This document shows, piece by piece, positions 8,650 to 21,062 of a DNA stretch of 64,000 bases. The stretch comes from Lotus japonicus (Eukaryota > Streptophyta > Magnoliopsida > Fabales > Fabaceae): positions 23,189,802 to 23,253,801 of the forward strand of contig NC_080041.1 in assembly GCF_012489685.1 (NCBI RefSeq), written 5' to 3'. A program made the position numbers and the translations under genes. Under the pieces are notes generated by a model. The model did no database searches and had not been told where the DNA came from. It saw only the letters and a list, made by a program, of their open reading frames with translations. Every line of letters starts with the position of its first letter. Position 1 is the stretch's first letter.

Positions 8650-11600
8650 GAGCACACAAACAATGCTTAAAGATTTCTTTTGATACATTAACAAGGTCAT
8701 ACTGAAGGTGAACTTAGCATGTAAGCAATTTGTAGATAACTTTACAAGTGACAAGTAGAAGCAAATATTAGTCCTCCTAAGTTCAACTGAAATCATATGC
8801 ATGTCAAAGAGTTACACATTCCTTAAAATAATAGGAACTCTTATACTGATGGATCAACTACAAAAGAAGATGTCTTGATCTAAAATGCCTCAACATGTAT
8901 CAAGGCAATCTTATGCTGAACATCTTTTAAAGCAACCACGACGATCAAAAGAAAGATGATTCAAGCAAATAGATCATGAAATCCAATATATCTTCAATGT
9001 ATGTTTCATACATATATATTGTGTTGATGTCATAGATCACTGGTTGGGAACATTGAAGATATGTATACTAATTAAAGAGACAATCCCACCAGAATATTGC
9101 AGAAAAAGAACTCCTTGGAGTTAAAGCCTATAATTATAATCCAAAAATGTTCAAGAAGAATCAAAAAAATATTTTGAAGTTTAGCGACGCCCTAGCCGAC
9201 ATTGATTATCATAAATAAAATCATCTATATGACCGATGCTAATAGATGGACAATAGCTTCATTCGTCTTGTCAAGCATGTAGCATCAACTGGTGTGACGT
9301 TATTCTAGCGCTGATATCATAAATAGAATCACCTATACGAGCAATGCTAACCATAAGGGTGAGTTCATAGTTTAGGCTTATATAAGTTTGAATAAGGTGG
9401 TGTTTATGCAAAGAAAAACAAGTATTAAGATAAAGATTCAGTTGAAGAGAAGCCTTGAGATTGTAAAGTAATTGAATCATCTCCCCCAATTTTTTATATG
9501 TTACCCTAACAATATATGTGTCCACTATACTTTTCATGTGCTAGATAAACCTATAGGTATACCTAAACTACTCACCCGATGACTCTACCTAGCTGCAACC
9601 GTCATTCAGGCGTGATTGCTTGAATAAAGATTAAAATAGAGAACCTAGCTAGTGCTAGTATTGTACTTTTCTTGCTTTTTTTTAATTGTATTTTGGTATT
9701 AGGCTTGTATATAAGCCTATATAAGTTAGTTTGGGTTGGATCTCCATAGGTTTTCTAGGGCCTGTATATATTGGCCCAAATAGGATTTAGAATTTAATTA
9801 GTTTTACCTTTTTGGCCCAATAGGTTAGCCTATGAGTGGAGTTAGGATTCGAGACATGAGCTTGACCCATTTTTTGGAACTTCGGTTTATTTGGAAGTCA
9901 TAAAGCATTTTTGTGAGAGTAGACACTCTTCACATTTTCACCCTAGAGAAACACTTGAGAATTATCAAAGATGCATTATCTTTGTGACTTCTCTTCACGT
10001 TTGACTAATCAAATATTATTCCATTGAAGACTTGTGGCGCCTACTTTCTCTCCTACCTTTTTCCATTTGTGATTCTAGTCCTTTTGGATAGTGAAATTCT
10101 AGCTCACGCAGGACAAATGTTTTGGATAATGTGTGTAACATACAACAAACAAGCAACATCGATCAACTCAATAAAAATATAAAACAATAACAAACAACAC
10201 AGATGATTGATAACTCAGTTCGGTGCAATATCACCTACGTCTGGAGGGTTTTGACCCGAGAAAGAAAATCCACTATTAATAGTATTGGCGTGCACCCGGT
10301 CTTAGTTGAACAAACCTTGTTCAATGCCTTCCTACCTAATACTACCAGTGTCTTTCTACTTAGTACTCCCCTAAGTATGAGATCTCTCTCACATTCTCTC
10401 AATCACTCACCATAGTAACTGAAACAATAAACAATATGAATATGAAGAGATTACAACTCAACTAAAGCAAATCAACTCTATACCTTAAGATGATCAATGG
10501 AGGCAGTAGAGTGGTGTACAAGAAACAACAAGGACTCACAAAAACAAAACCCTAAAAGCACAATAGCTCGCTCAAAAACACATCACACAATCCACACTTT
10601 GAGCAGTTTGGGTTGATTCTCCATAAGTAGCTGGTCTTCAGCAGGGCTTGATCTTCAATGGGCTTGACCGACAGAGTCCATAAAAAAACAAATGTGGAAC
10701 TTCCTGACAAAGATTTGATTCCAAACATATTTTCTCCTCAAAAGATTTGTTCACAAAATAAAACAATCACTCCAGACATACTGAAGCTAAGCTTGAGGCG
10801 CACACAAAACAACCAGAACCTTCTGGAACATATGTAAAATACATACAACACTTTGATACATACACATGTTACAACAACGCATGTGCGACATTATGACCAA
10901 CATCATGTTTTAACTAAATGCAGCCAATTAACCATTAAAAGAACAACAAATAGTAAAACAATTTAGCTGCCTGTTTTTAGTTTTGCAGCTGTGATTTGAT
11001 TGGCAAGTGTCACGAATCAAGATGTTGTGTTTGGTGTTTAGTTGTTTTTTTTTAACAAATACAATGATGAGCCAATACGGAAACAGAATAAAATCCTCCT
11101 CACACAATGTTGACACCCCAACTATTTTCCATCATCTCCCAATTCCCTTTAATGGATAGCAGATATACACAACCATGATTCCCTTGCCCACTCTTGGAAG
11201 GAGAACTTGAACTCCTTGACTAGTGTTCTAAGCTTTCAGTTCTGTGTTCATTCTGTATGCTACTTTCAATGAAAAGTTGATTTTCTGTGTTCTTCTGTTT
11301 ATTCTGTACGTACTCAAGTTAAAATGATCTTGACACCCTAGAATAATAGTAATGAATAATGACCATTAAATGATAAAGTACACTGAGTTCATAACTTTCT
11401 GTAGTTGATAATCTATTCCTAACAAAGCTTGAAATATGCTAGTAAATTTTAAGTGGATCATTTTATGTTTATCAGCTTTTAAGACAAGAATGTTAGATAA
11501 ACTGTATCTGTATCATCATTTGAAATGTAACCTCTCAGTTGGGCCAATCCATTCCAAATCATATAGAAACTAGTATCATAGCTTTGCTTAGTTATAGAGT

Positions 11601-11848
11601 AGTATCCATTTGCATTTCTTGCTTTCATATGCAATCTGTCTATATGTATAGGAAATACTTGGGTGAAGATTATGTATGAATGAATAATCGAGTGTCACAA
11701 ATATGAGTAATTGTGTTTATATGTATCACAAAGTATCATAAAATAAAATACACGCATAACACAAATCAAGATAAGTGCACAAATAATATTAAACATATAT
11801 AATTATAAAGAAACACATAGAGCTATCCTATGCCTATATCATATTTAT
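8650..11848. other. Gene-free region with degenerate repeat sequence
   Basis: No supported coding region. At 9180-9350 two related copies of 'gccgacattgattatcataaataaaatcatctat'-type sequence occur. 10100-10900 resembles the transcribed strand of an LTR (acaacacagatgattgataactcagttcgg), but no paired LTR, TSD or PBS was found. The final 800 bp before the ATL gene is AT-rich and probably that gene's 3' flank. Confidence 0.4.
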
Positions 11849-13794
11849 CTACGGAGGACACAGGAAATCAGAGGACCGCTCGCCGGCTTCACTGTCCTTA
11901 GCCACCCCGGAACACCGCGCCGGAGATTTCTTCACCGACCTATTCCAATTCCAACCGAAATTCGGCGGCGTCAGAGTGCACCCCCACTGCTCATGATCAC
12001 TCCCAAACCTCCCAACACTTCTAGTCCTATAACCCCACGTGCCACTACTCATCCTCGTGAAGCTCACGCAGCTTTTCGCACGCTTCAGTGCCGTGGAACT
12101 CAGCATCTGGCTCCGAACCTCATCCGGCAACCTCAGCGTGAACCTCTCGCAATCTTCACCAGGTTGCACCACCACCGAGTGACGGTTACGGTCGACCGGA
12201 GACAGCAGTGATGACAAGAACCCGGTCGACCGTGACCGTATAGGATGGCTGGTCGTGCGACACCGGCGAAGCGGTTCAGTGTAGCTGTGATCACTACTTT
12301 TCTGGTTGTCATTTTCTGAGTCTCTCTCTTGTTCCTCGTTTAGGGAGTTCTCTTCTTCTTGATCTTCCGGCATTAGGATGGAGACGGTGGGAGGAGGGAG
12401 GTTGGTGGCGGTGTCGTCGGGTGTTATTGGGAGAAGGCTAGCGCGGCAGACGGGGCAGGTGGAGTGGGAAGCGAGCCAAAGGTCGATGCAGCTGTGGTGG
12501 TAGACGTGGTTGCAGATGGGGATCAGGCGGAGGGTTTCGTCATCTTCGAACTCGTTAAGGCACACGGCGCAGGCGAGTGTGCCTTTGCCGATCTTGAGGC
12601 ATTTCACGTGAGAGTAGAGGAAGGTGGGGAATGTGTCGATGACTTCTTGGTTGAGGCCGTTGGAGAGCTCGTTTAGTTGCCGGTGGCCGCTGCCGCCCGC
12701 GGCGGCGTGAGCTAGGGTGAGCCTGCCTGCTTGGCGTTCAGTGCATTTGCCGGAGTAGAGGGAAAGAAAACCTGAAAATATATGAATGTCAAAATAATAA
12801 TAATAAGGGAATTAATAATAAAATCATAGAAAGAAGCTAAGAGATGGGATTAAAAAAGAAATGAGATAAATAAAAAATGTAAGTGAAAATTGAGTGAAAA
12901 TATTATGAGTCGGAATGAATCATCTCTTAAAATTGAATCATTTTACCATTGTTTTAAGTATTTTTTAGCACCTATGAAATGAGAAAAAAATACCTATTAC
13001 TTGACATTTCTTATAAATCCATTCAACCTAATTTTTTCTTTAAAATGTATTGGTCACTTGGCTAGTTATCGATTGAACTTGTCGGTTTAGTTTAATTTTC
13101 TTAACTATAATCAACACATAATTTAACGGCAGTTTAAAATTGCAACATATGTAATTTATAGAGTAACTATAGAGTAAATTTCAAAAAAAAAAAAACTATA
13201 GGGTAATAAGATTTTATAATTTGTGACGGTTAGAAACTGCCAATAGATGTATTTGGTGTTAAGAAAAACTTATGAACACGAATAATTTTTGTAAGTGTTT
13301 AATCAACAATTAAGATCATGCAAACATACATTAACATGTAAACTAAGACACCAAATAAATACATACCGAAAGAAAAATGAGACACTAAAGGTAGAACAAA
13401 TTAAACGGCTTAGATTTCAATGAAAACTTAAAATCTGAAGTATCCAATCTTTATCCCATGAATCAGATTTATTACTGCTATGTTTTCTCAACTACCTGCA
13501 TGGGCTAATTAGTGTCCGATCCACTATGTAAACTTGACTAATAATGTTTTGATACTAAATTAACATACACCAATGTAACAATTAATTACCTGAAACAAGG
13601 AACATAAGGGCCACAATCCCCATGATGGTGGCCACGGATTTATTACTATCCGGCTCCATTTCCGGCGCCATCGTCTGAGCAGTCGCTGGCATTGAAAGCT
13701 GTATGATAAGAAGAAGCAAGAAAGCAAGCCACACATGTCTATGAATATGTCCAAAACGACGCCGTCTGGGAGGACTCTCCTTTTGCATGATCAT
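11849..13794 (-). CDS. ATL-family RING-H2 E3 ubiquitin ligase (ATL6/ATL31-like)
   Basis: Two exons on the minus strand: exon 1 is 13794-13590 (start ATG, donor CAG|gtaatt) and exon 2 is 12771-11849 (acceptor ttttcag). They join in phase 1 to give 376 codons including stop, 375 residues. In order: a basic N-terminus; a hydrophobic signal-like segment (about 20-40); a second hydrophobic segment (about 52-74); a GLD-like box (GLNQEVIDTFPTF); and a RING-H2 finger at 136-177, C-x2-C-x15-C-x-H-x2-H-x2-C-x10-C-x2-C, with every metal ligand present and the ATL proline (CPVC). The segments KIGKGTLACAVCLNEFEDDE and ERFTLRLPDEV near the C-terminus match ATL6/ATL31, membrane ligases of the C/N-balance and defence responses. 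The expected activity is ubiquitin transfer from E2 at an endomembrane or plasma membrane. Exon 2 is far richer in GC than its surroundings, as expected for a real exon. This is the best-supported functional gene here. Confidence 0.93.
12772..13589 (-). other. Intron of the ATL-like gene
   Basis: 818-bp AT-rich intron with gtaatt donor and tattttcag acceptor. Many ATL genes are intronless; here the intron separates the membrane anchor exon from the RING exon. Confidence 0.8.
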
Positions 13795-15629
13795 CTTTTG
13801 CTCAAAATTTGCTTCTATGGGTCATGCCTATGCACACGTTAATTCCCGCTAAGAGATGAACGCTAGCTGTCAATAACGCCAGAGCACACACATTAGTTTG
13901 CTTGTCGAAAGTGGTGAGCAAAGGTACTTGACTAACTATATGCCTTCTATTTCGATGTAAGTTTTCAATTATGGGTCTTTTTGAGAAATCACTAGAAAAA
14001 GAAAGAAAGTCCATATAATTGAGTTTATGTAATTATTAGTGCTTGTAATCGGTGGTTTAGTACAAAAAGTGGGCTTGCGCCAAACGAATGCTGACAAATG
14101 AGTACGTAACATTGGTATTTTGCACTTTTTTTTTAATCTCTTGAGATAATTTCTCGTGAGTTTGGGAAGCCAACGTTATTTGGCTCCTCTCCATTGTGCA
14201 TAGCCAAAGGATAACAACGTTTATGTTTTTATTTATTTATTTTGTGTTCGAAAACTTGTCGAAAACGTTTCTTGTATGCTTGGTGGTTTATTAGGAAAAT
14301 GTTTGATGAACACCCACATAAAGATGTAAACACTTAGAGTGAGGTCTTCAACTCTAATTCTTAGAGGTGAGTTTTTAAGTTAAGAATTAAGAATTAAGTT
14401 TTTAAACATTGAAGATGACTCACGTTGAATTCTTATTTCTTAAAAATAAAAATTAGTTCTTATGTAAGCAACTTTACTTTATGAGTTATTAGCATAAAAA
14501 ACATTTTTTTTCTCTCATCCAAATAGCTTTTATTACTTTATGAGTTTTTTATTTTATCGTTTTCTTTCTTTAGAAAAGATAAATATTATTGATAGAGTCG
14601 AAAAACATGAGAACAACTCTCTCATGAAATAAAATAGGGGAAAAAAGAAACAAAAACCAACTACTAGATAGGAGAAAAAACAACCCAAAAATAACCAAAG
14701 ATAAACAACATAGAAAGGGAAAAAGAATACGAAGAAGGCAATCAGCAACATAGCGGCACAACAAGCAAAACTAGACTAGGACTCTAGGAGTGAAAGAAGA
14801 AACACGCAGGCAGCAAGCAATCAATCTCAGCCAAGAAAAATAGCAGCACAATCACAGAGCAACATAGGAAAAAAAAATATATAAATAATGTGTTGTGGTG
14901 AGACCAGATGAATAGTGCTAAGAATTCAAAGTTAAGAACCTGTGATTGGAGCGAAATATGCAAAAGTGATCGCCGATGCAGTGAGGCACGGACAAGGAGC
15001 GGCTCCTGACAGACTTCTAACTGGAGGGGCACATGAATGAACCGATCCCGCCCCCGAACAATAGGTATTTCGAGACTGTATAGGTATGAGACTATGCAGT
15101 TGAGGAAGGCATAAAAGATTTGATTGGTACTACGTACTCATAACAACAAGATGCATCTTCTTTTCGGGAGCCCAACTCATAAATACTTCAGGATGAAGTG
15201 TGTTTGTCTTGGAGCAATATTGGAATGTGGGTGACCTCTTGGGAAGTTTTCCAGAGAAGCACGTAAGTGAGAACAAAGCGCGCTGAAAAGACTCGTGTTG
15301 TTAGCATAATGTGAGTCGTCAAATCGAAATGTTACATGCCCAAAAGAGAAAAATAGAAAAAAATGAAGGTATATGAGGATGTAACACTATCTTCATTTAC
15401 AAATGGTACAAACCACATGCCAAAAGCTATAATTAACCTTACTTTCAATCTCATTTTCTATATTAATAATAACTTTTTACCATCTAAATCACTCGTAAGA
15501 GTAAGAGTAATTAAAATATTACATATGTGAACCAATGATATTTTAAATACGTGAATTAGAAATTTTAATAAGTAATCATATTGATCCACTATAATGGAGT
15601 TAAATTAGCTTCATAGATACCCACGAGAA
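13795..15629. other. Upstream flank of the ATL-like gene and intergenic sequence
   Basis: No coding signal. The first several hundred bases should contain the promoter of the minus-strand ATL gene; I could not single out a TATA box or operator with confidence. 14340-14420 has short repeated aagaattaag motifs. Confidence 0.4.
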
Positions 15630-16034
15630 CACTACACCATTTTTTGCTTTTAGCAACAAGGGTGTGTGCAACAAGTAAAAGTGTTGCTAAAAGTGTATCT
15701 CAGGAATTAATTTGTGCATGTTGTCATAAATGGTTCGTTTTAGGCAACATATTTTATAACAAAATTAAATAAGTGTTCTCTATATAATAATAAGGAACAA
15801 TTATTGTGATTATTGTTGCCTTTTCTCTACAATAGGTTACATTTTTTCACAGTGTTACTAGAGAACACAAAAAAACTGTCCCCAAAAGGAATAGGTAACG
15901 CTAGAACATGAGACAATTAAAAAGTGTTGTGTGAAGTTGTAAAAAACAAAAACTGTTATCTTTTGTGTTTATGACTACACTTTTCAACTGTTCCAAAAAA
16001 CAATAAATGTTGTAGTTTGTTGTTCATTTGATAA
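15630..16034 (+). mobile_element. Left end of a CACTA element (gttgct-type subterminal repeats)
   Basis: CACTACACCATTTTTTGC is followed by repeated tagcaaca / gtgttgct and similar motifs to about 16030. No matching right end is seen. The CACTA end at 16724 has different terminal and subterminal sequence and does not pair with it. Confidence 0.5.
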
Positions 16035-16175
16035 CACAAATTGAATGTGTGGAAAGAGCTCTTGAGTTCCATCTCTGGATATATACACAGAAAGAGATAG
16101 AGTCTTAATTAAATCTCAAATCTAGAATAGTCGATATCTGAATAGTGACTGAGGTACCAGGTGATTTATACTAAA
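16035..16175 (+). repeat. tRNA-derived SINE remnant
   Basis: ttgaatgtgtggaaagagct...agagtcttaattaaatctc...ggtacc resembles the SINE-like copies at 30244-30440 and 42350-42515. The A-box part is decayed. Confidence 0.4.
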
Positions 16176-16439
16176 GTAATTACTCGAAAAATGAGATGGT
16201 AAAATTTAATTAGAGAAATACTTACAAGAGTATCAGAACCCGGACAAGTGATCTCCATTCTAATAGACGCCAAATATGATGTTGTCCATAACTTCTAAAT
16301 TGGGTTTTGTTTTGGGCTTTGACCGTGCTTTTGCTCGAGGGATTATATATTATCCATATTTAATGGTTAAGATTTTAAAATTTCAAGATTTTCGAAGGAA
16401 AAGCTGAATCTTATTTAATTTTCTAATCACGAGTGAGGA

Positions 16440-16724
16440 AAAGGAGTAAAAATAGATATTTAAAAAAACAAAGTGATCGATGTCCGTAGACAACGATTAA
16501 AATCTGTCGGTAATTTATCGATGGCTATTTCTATCACAAATTTATTGACGATTTTATCTATTTGTACTTTTGCAACAGACATAGTCAAACCGTATATAAT
16601 ATGTTATCGACGAGTGGAATAACAATGGCTTTTAGGCAGTCAATTGACCATCAATAATTCACGATTACTGACGCTTATTTGTCCTTATCAATGATCGTCA
16701 GTAAAACTCATTTTTCTTGTAGTG
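16440..16724 (-). mobile_element. End of another CACTA element
   Basis: Read on the minus strand the end is CACTACAAGAAAAATGAG followed by ttttactgacgatc-type repeats (also gtcggtaa, cgatggc). The border lies at 16724. The other end is not in view. Confidence 0.55.
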
Positions 16725-16939
16725 TTCCAACTACTACCAGGCTGCAATATCTAGTGATAGAAAAAGATCCTAAAGAAGCCTATGGTAGTATATGTGGTTG
16801 AATATGCTCAACCTCGACCACAAAGTTTGATGCCATTACTAAACAATTGGGTCATTTTGTAATGGGTAAAGCAAACATGATGCAGGCAGTACCTCCCACA
16901 CTGGATTTTGAGCGATATGGGGAGGATGATCATATCAAT

Positions 16940-17395
16940 AGCAATTTTTAAATGCATAATTTTCAATTGGGTCATTTTGTAGGTGCTCAAAGGAGCCATG
17001 GAGACCCATACTTTGACACTTACAATCCTAGTTGGAGAAATCACCCAAATCTTTCTTATAGTGGACAGTAGCAGAAGTCTCCAACACAAGGCACCTACAG
17101 GCCCCCTCACATGAAGAATCAGGGCCAAAGGCAGAGGAGAGAAGACCAAGCTTATAGGATCTCTTGATGAAAATTATGGACAAAATTGAAGGGGGATTCA
17201 AAGCCTTCGAAACTTAGATGAATAATATAGCAACCATGCTCTGTCAAAGAGTACAAGGCACAATACTCCTTTCTCAAACAGAGCCAAATCCAAAGGAAGA
17301 AGTTAAGTGGAAATTGGAGTGGGAAAACACCGTAAAAAGCACCAAGGGGAAGCGGGACAAACCACACTCCAAGAGTTTCTACTGAGGGAAACTCA
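16940..17395 (+). pseudogene. Ty3/gypsy gag remnant
   Basis: Frames read GAQRSHGDPYFDTYNPSWRN and HPNLSYSGQ, then an in-frame stop, QGTYRPPHMKNQGQRQ, further stops, and QGTILLSQTEPNPKEEVK. Plant Ty3/gypsy elements of the Athila and Ogre type have gag segments of the form '(S)NTYNPGWRNHPNFSW...' followed later by '...LPSNTExNPKE', in the same order. Several stop codons and the absence of pol show it is dead. Its left limit is unclear: GGTCATTTTGTA occurs twice (about 16849 and 16971), which may mark a rearrangement. A tandem repeat there could also extend the remnant to about 16800. Confidence 0.65.
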
Positions 17396-17452
17396 AGCAC
17401 TTTTAGATCTCTTTAGTCTAAAAATTCATAATGTACCACACTTTGTGATAAA

Positions 17453-17479
17453 CTAGGTAGCTACCCGTGCGATGCACGG
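17453..17479 (-). mobile_element. Helitron 3' terminus, subfamily B, reverse orientation
   Basis: Read on the minus strand: hairpin CCGTGC-ATC-GCACGG (17465-17479) followed by a short spacer and the terminal CTAG (17453-17456), with T as next base (A17452 on plus). This is the Helitron 3' signature. The body must extend rightward from here; the 5' TC end has not been located. It shares the ATC loop with the end at 62847. Confidence 0.7.
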
Positions 17480-18618
17480 TCACAATTATTTTAATAAAAA
17501 AATATGTATTAGATTATATTTTATATTTAGTTATTTTTCGATGTATCAAAAATAGTTTATAATTTATTTATAATTGTAATGAATTGATTATTATATAAGT
17601 CACTTTAATTATAAGTATATCATATTCCATCTAATGTATATATTTTTGAACATCTAATTGTTTATCATTTCCATGTATGAATAAACACTAAAAACAAAAC
17701 AAATAAGGTACCTCCTACTGCTGGTGTGTTAAAACTTAATTGAGTGATTGTGTAAAGAAAACTTATACTAACGATGCACACACATTAAATTAAAACATTG
17801 TTACACAATGCATAACTATTTTGAATGAATATTGCTTTTTTGAGTTAAATGAACTAAATATTAATATAAATTTTATAACTTGTTTGACTATTTACTATTC
17901 AAAAATTTATTCACTACATAAAAATGAATTTACTTAATTTTGTTATTACATAGCGTTAACTATTAATTATATATAATAATTTATATATAAGGAAAAAGTG
18001 TAGAAATAAAAACATAAAGACCCAAATTAAATTAAAACCCAATATAATCTGTAAATTACATAATACTATTAAGTTTATTGAAATATTAAATAATATTTTA
18101 TACATATATAATTATATGATTGTGTTAGAATCTAACAATAATGCACTTAATATTATCAAATAATTAGTTTAAACATTGAAATTAACTTTTTTTAGTACAG
18201 TTCATAAGAAAGAAAAAGGAAATGGGAAAAACTCCGAACTAAGACCTTACATATGAGATACTCATAGCAACGTCAACGTCAACATTGAGTTTGTTTATTT
18301 CCCCTTCATTGATAATAATAATGTCTTACATAGCTAACTACTTATTCCATATTAAATACTATCACATCCCCTAAATTAACTTATATTTGACCTTAATTCC
18401 ATATTAAATACTATCTTATTTTTCAATTTCCAATTTTATACAAAATCTCACCATTATACATTATTTTCATTTTATGTTTTATAAGACAAATTTTTTAAAG
18501 ATTGTATTCTACCACATCCTTTTTATAATTTTTAGATAAACATATCTCAATTAATATTACTCTACTAACATAAATATTTCTCAAAATTCATTAATTTCAT
18601 ATTTCTTCAAGATATATA
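17480..18618. other. AT-rich sequence inside the presumed Helitron
   Basis: No genes or clear repeats. Confidence 0.35.
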
Positions 18619-18914
18619 CACCCTCCGTTCCTTATTATAAGGCAATTTTTTAGTGTTTTTCTTATTCCTAAATATAAGTCCATTTACAATATTAATGGAG
18701 TATTAATTATTTTTTCCCAAAATTATCCTCATATTTAATATGAAAGAGACAATGAGATTTTAAAATAATAACTTGGAGAGAGAAATTTATAAGAAATTAA
18801 ATAAGGGTAATCTAGGAAAGTGAATAAATTATTTTACAAATTTATTGCTTGTAACTACTTTTCTTAATTTAAGAGAATTGAGTAAAATAGACTTATAAAT
18901 AGGAACGGAGGGAG
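18619..18914 (+). mobile_element. Stowaway-like MITE, intact copy
   Basis: 296 bp, from caccctccgttcc to ggaacggagggag, flanked by TA on both sides (18617-18618, 18915-18916). These are Tc1/mariner-type MITE features. It contains the uninterrupted sequence cctcatatttaatatgaaag that is split by a Helitron in the second copy at 49772-57743. Confidence 0.9.
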
Positions 18915-19083
18915 TATGAGAATGCCGATGCATATAAATGGTTAGGAAAGTAATTATAAAAAATAAACATAAGTATAATAAAGAAACAAAAAATACTATT
19001 AAGCATCTGAGGCTATTTGAAATTGAATAATCTAAACGAAAAAATATGAACTTTTAAAATTTTCCGCTTTTTGATTTTTATTT

Positions 19084-20164
19084 GGCTTAATTGCACTTTT
19101 GCTCCCTGATCTTTCACCTTTGTGCGATTTACCTCCCTCATCTTTAAAATGAGCGAATTCCCTCCCTCTTCTATTAATATGTGCGATTTAGGCCCTTCCG
19201 TTAGTTAGCCGTCCAATTACTAACGGCGGTTGCTATTTTCACCCTCCCTTTTACTAACCACACCCCCATATCAGAAATAAAAATAAAAATAAAATAAAAA
19301 AATGGAGGTAAATCACATAAAGGTGAAAGATCAGGGGGCAAAAGTGCAATTAAGCAAAAAAATAAAAAATAAATTAAATACAATTAATAGAAAATAAAAA
19401 AAAACTGAAAAAAATATTTTTATAAAAATCAAAGAAAAAATAATAAAATAAATGAAATAAGTTAAATACAAATAATAGAAAATGAAAAAACATTTTTATA
19501 AAATCAATAAAAAAACTGAAAAAAATATTTTTATAAAAATCAAAGAAAAAAATGTTTTTATAAAATCAAAGAAAATAAAATATTTTTTTTAATTGAAGAT
19601 AGAAATTTAAAAATAAAATAAAAGAATAATTATTTTTAATTTAGTGTAGGTGGTGCAAATAGAAACAAATTCTTCTTTTATTTTATTTTTAAATTTCTAT
19701 CTTCAATTAAAAAAAATATGTTATTTTCTTTGATTTTATAAAAACATTTTTTTCTTTGATTTTTATAAAAAAAAATTCAGTTTTTTCTTTGATTTTATAA
19801 AAATATTTTTTCATTTTCTATTAATTGTATTTAACTTATTTCATTTATTTTATTATTTTTTCTTTGATTTTTATAAAAATATTTTTTCAGTTTTTTTTAA
19901 TTTATAATTTTTTTATTTTCTATTAATTTTATTTAATTTATTTCGTTTATTTTTTATTTTTTTATTTTTATTTCTGATAAGGGGGTGTGGTTAGTAAAAG
20001 GGGGGGTGAAAATAGCAACCACCGTTAGCAATTGGACGGCTAACTAACGGAAGGACATAAATCACACATATTAATAGAAGAGGGAGGGAATTCGCTCATT
20101 TTAAAGATGAGGGAGGTAAATCGCACAAAGGTGAAAGATCAGGGAGCAAAAGTGCAATTAAGCC
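19084..20164. mobile_element. 1,081-bp foldback MULE with 9-bp TSD
   Basis: Ends GGCTTAATTGCACTTTTG and its complement; the 9-bp duplication tttttattt lies at 19075-19083 and 20165-20173. Almost the whole element is an inverted repeat centred near 19650, with outer arms of about 200 bp nearly identical and AT-rich inner arms. No intact gene. Confidence 0.9.
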
Positions 20165-20199
20165 TTTTTATTTTGCTTAAACACATTGATTTCTCTGGT

Positions 20200-20316
20200 T
20201 TAAGAAACACATTTGGTGCATTTGGTGCTCTCCCTTTAAGGATTGATTCCCGGGCCTTCTCCTCGCCAACGCATATGTCTCTTAGCTCTTATTACTTGAG
20301 CTATCCTTCAAAGACA
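20200..20316 (-). repeat. tRNA-like SINE fragment
   Basis: On the minus strand ggatagctcaagtaa resembles an A box and ggaatcaatcc a decayed B box, about 50 bp apart. Low copy evidence here. Confidence 0.35.
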
Positions 20317-20359
20317 TGAATATATGAAAATTAATATTGAAAATATGCATACTTTAACT

Positions 20360-20415
20360 GAAATCTATTGTTTCTCCATAATGTCAACTTTGATCCTAGG
20401 CAGAAAGAGAAAATG
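20360..20415. repeat. Repeat shared with 63516-63572
   Basis: tgtttctccataatgtcaac...taggcagaaagagaaaatg matches tgtttctctataatgtcaac...taagtagaaagagcaaacatg at 63.5 kb, both to the right of a subfamily-B Helitron 3' end. Confidence 0.55.
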
Positions 20416-20716
20416 TGCAACAACTTTGTTCCTGGCATTGACTCAAAACCAAAATATCTTTGTTTTGGAAGTATTCCTGTCATGGCCAATATTTTTTCTG
20501 AAAGGCCAATGAATAAATGAATTGTAGCATTATGGGTGCTACAAACCCAATTATAAAGAAACAGGACGCGAAAACGCGAACCAGTAGAAAGAAAAACAGA
20601 AAGTGCGGCAAAGGAACTAAGGCTGCAGAAGAGCAAAAAAACCAGCAGCAAGCAATAGAACCAGCAGCAACAAACGAAAGGGAAGTTCCAAATACAACAT
20701 TTGAATTGAACCCTCG

Positions 20717-21062
20717 CTAACTGAGACATTGTTTCCCATCAGAGGTGAAGGAAGCTTGCATCTGACCTGCAATTTTTAGGCCTGAAGGAAAAGTAAGAGG
20801 TATAAATATACTTCATTAGCTAAATGGACATAATGGACATAATTGTAAAGATGAAAATTAAACTGGAATGATTATCAAAACACAAAAACAAAGAGGATAC
20901 ACTTAGATAAGATGCACATTCACTTTAGAAGATTTTTCACATAAGGAAAGTATATGTCAAGAACCTACCTTCGAATTTGTAGATGACATCCATTCTGGAA
21001 CGTATAAAGACATGTGAGTCAGCAGAAGCCACCAATAATTTGGTTGGGTCACTTGGTGAAAA
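20717..21062 (-). pseudogene. WD40-repeat protein fragment (WDR44-like), two exons
   Basis: Exon A (21062-20969) follows a ctttttcag acceptor and encodes [18 protein letters not shown]...DVIYKFE, ending at CGAAG|gtaggt. Exon B (from 20781) follows ccttcag and encodes GLKIAGQMQASFTSDGKQ before a stop at 20717. Plant WDR44-type WD40 proteins contain 'FSPxDPSKLLVxSADSxVR...CKFKGLRNAGSQMxASFTSDGKHI', so order and intron position both fit. The stop falls where the family continues 'SASEDSNVYxWN', so only part of the propeller remains. Interpreted as a captured exon pair on the same strand as the RPS3, EB1 and BUB3-like fragments. Confidence 0.65.

Noticed and set aside
10100..10920. LTR retrotransposon
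   Set aside because: The sequence resembles an LTR in style, but no second copy, PBS, PPT or TSD was found.
15630..16724. One CACTA element between the two CACTA ends
   Set aside because: The two ends have different terminal and subterminal sequences and the flanking trinucleotides (gaa, ttc) do not match.
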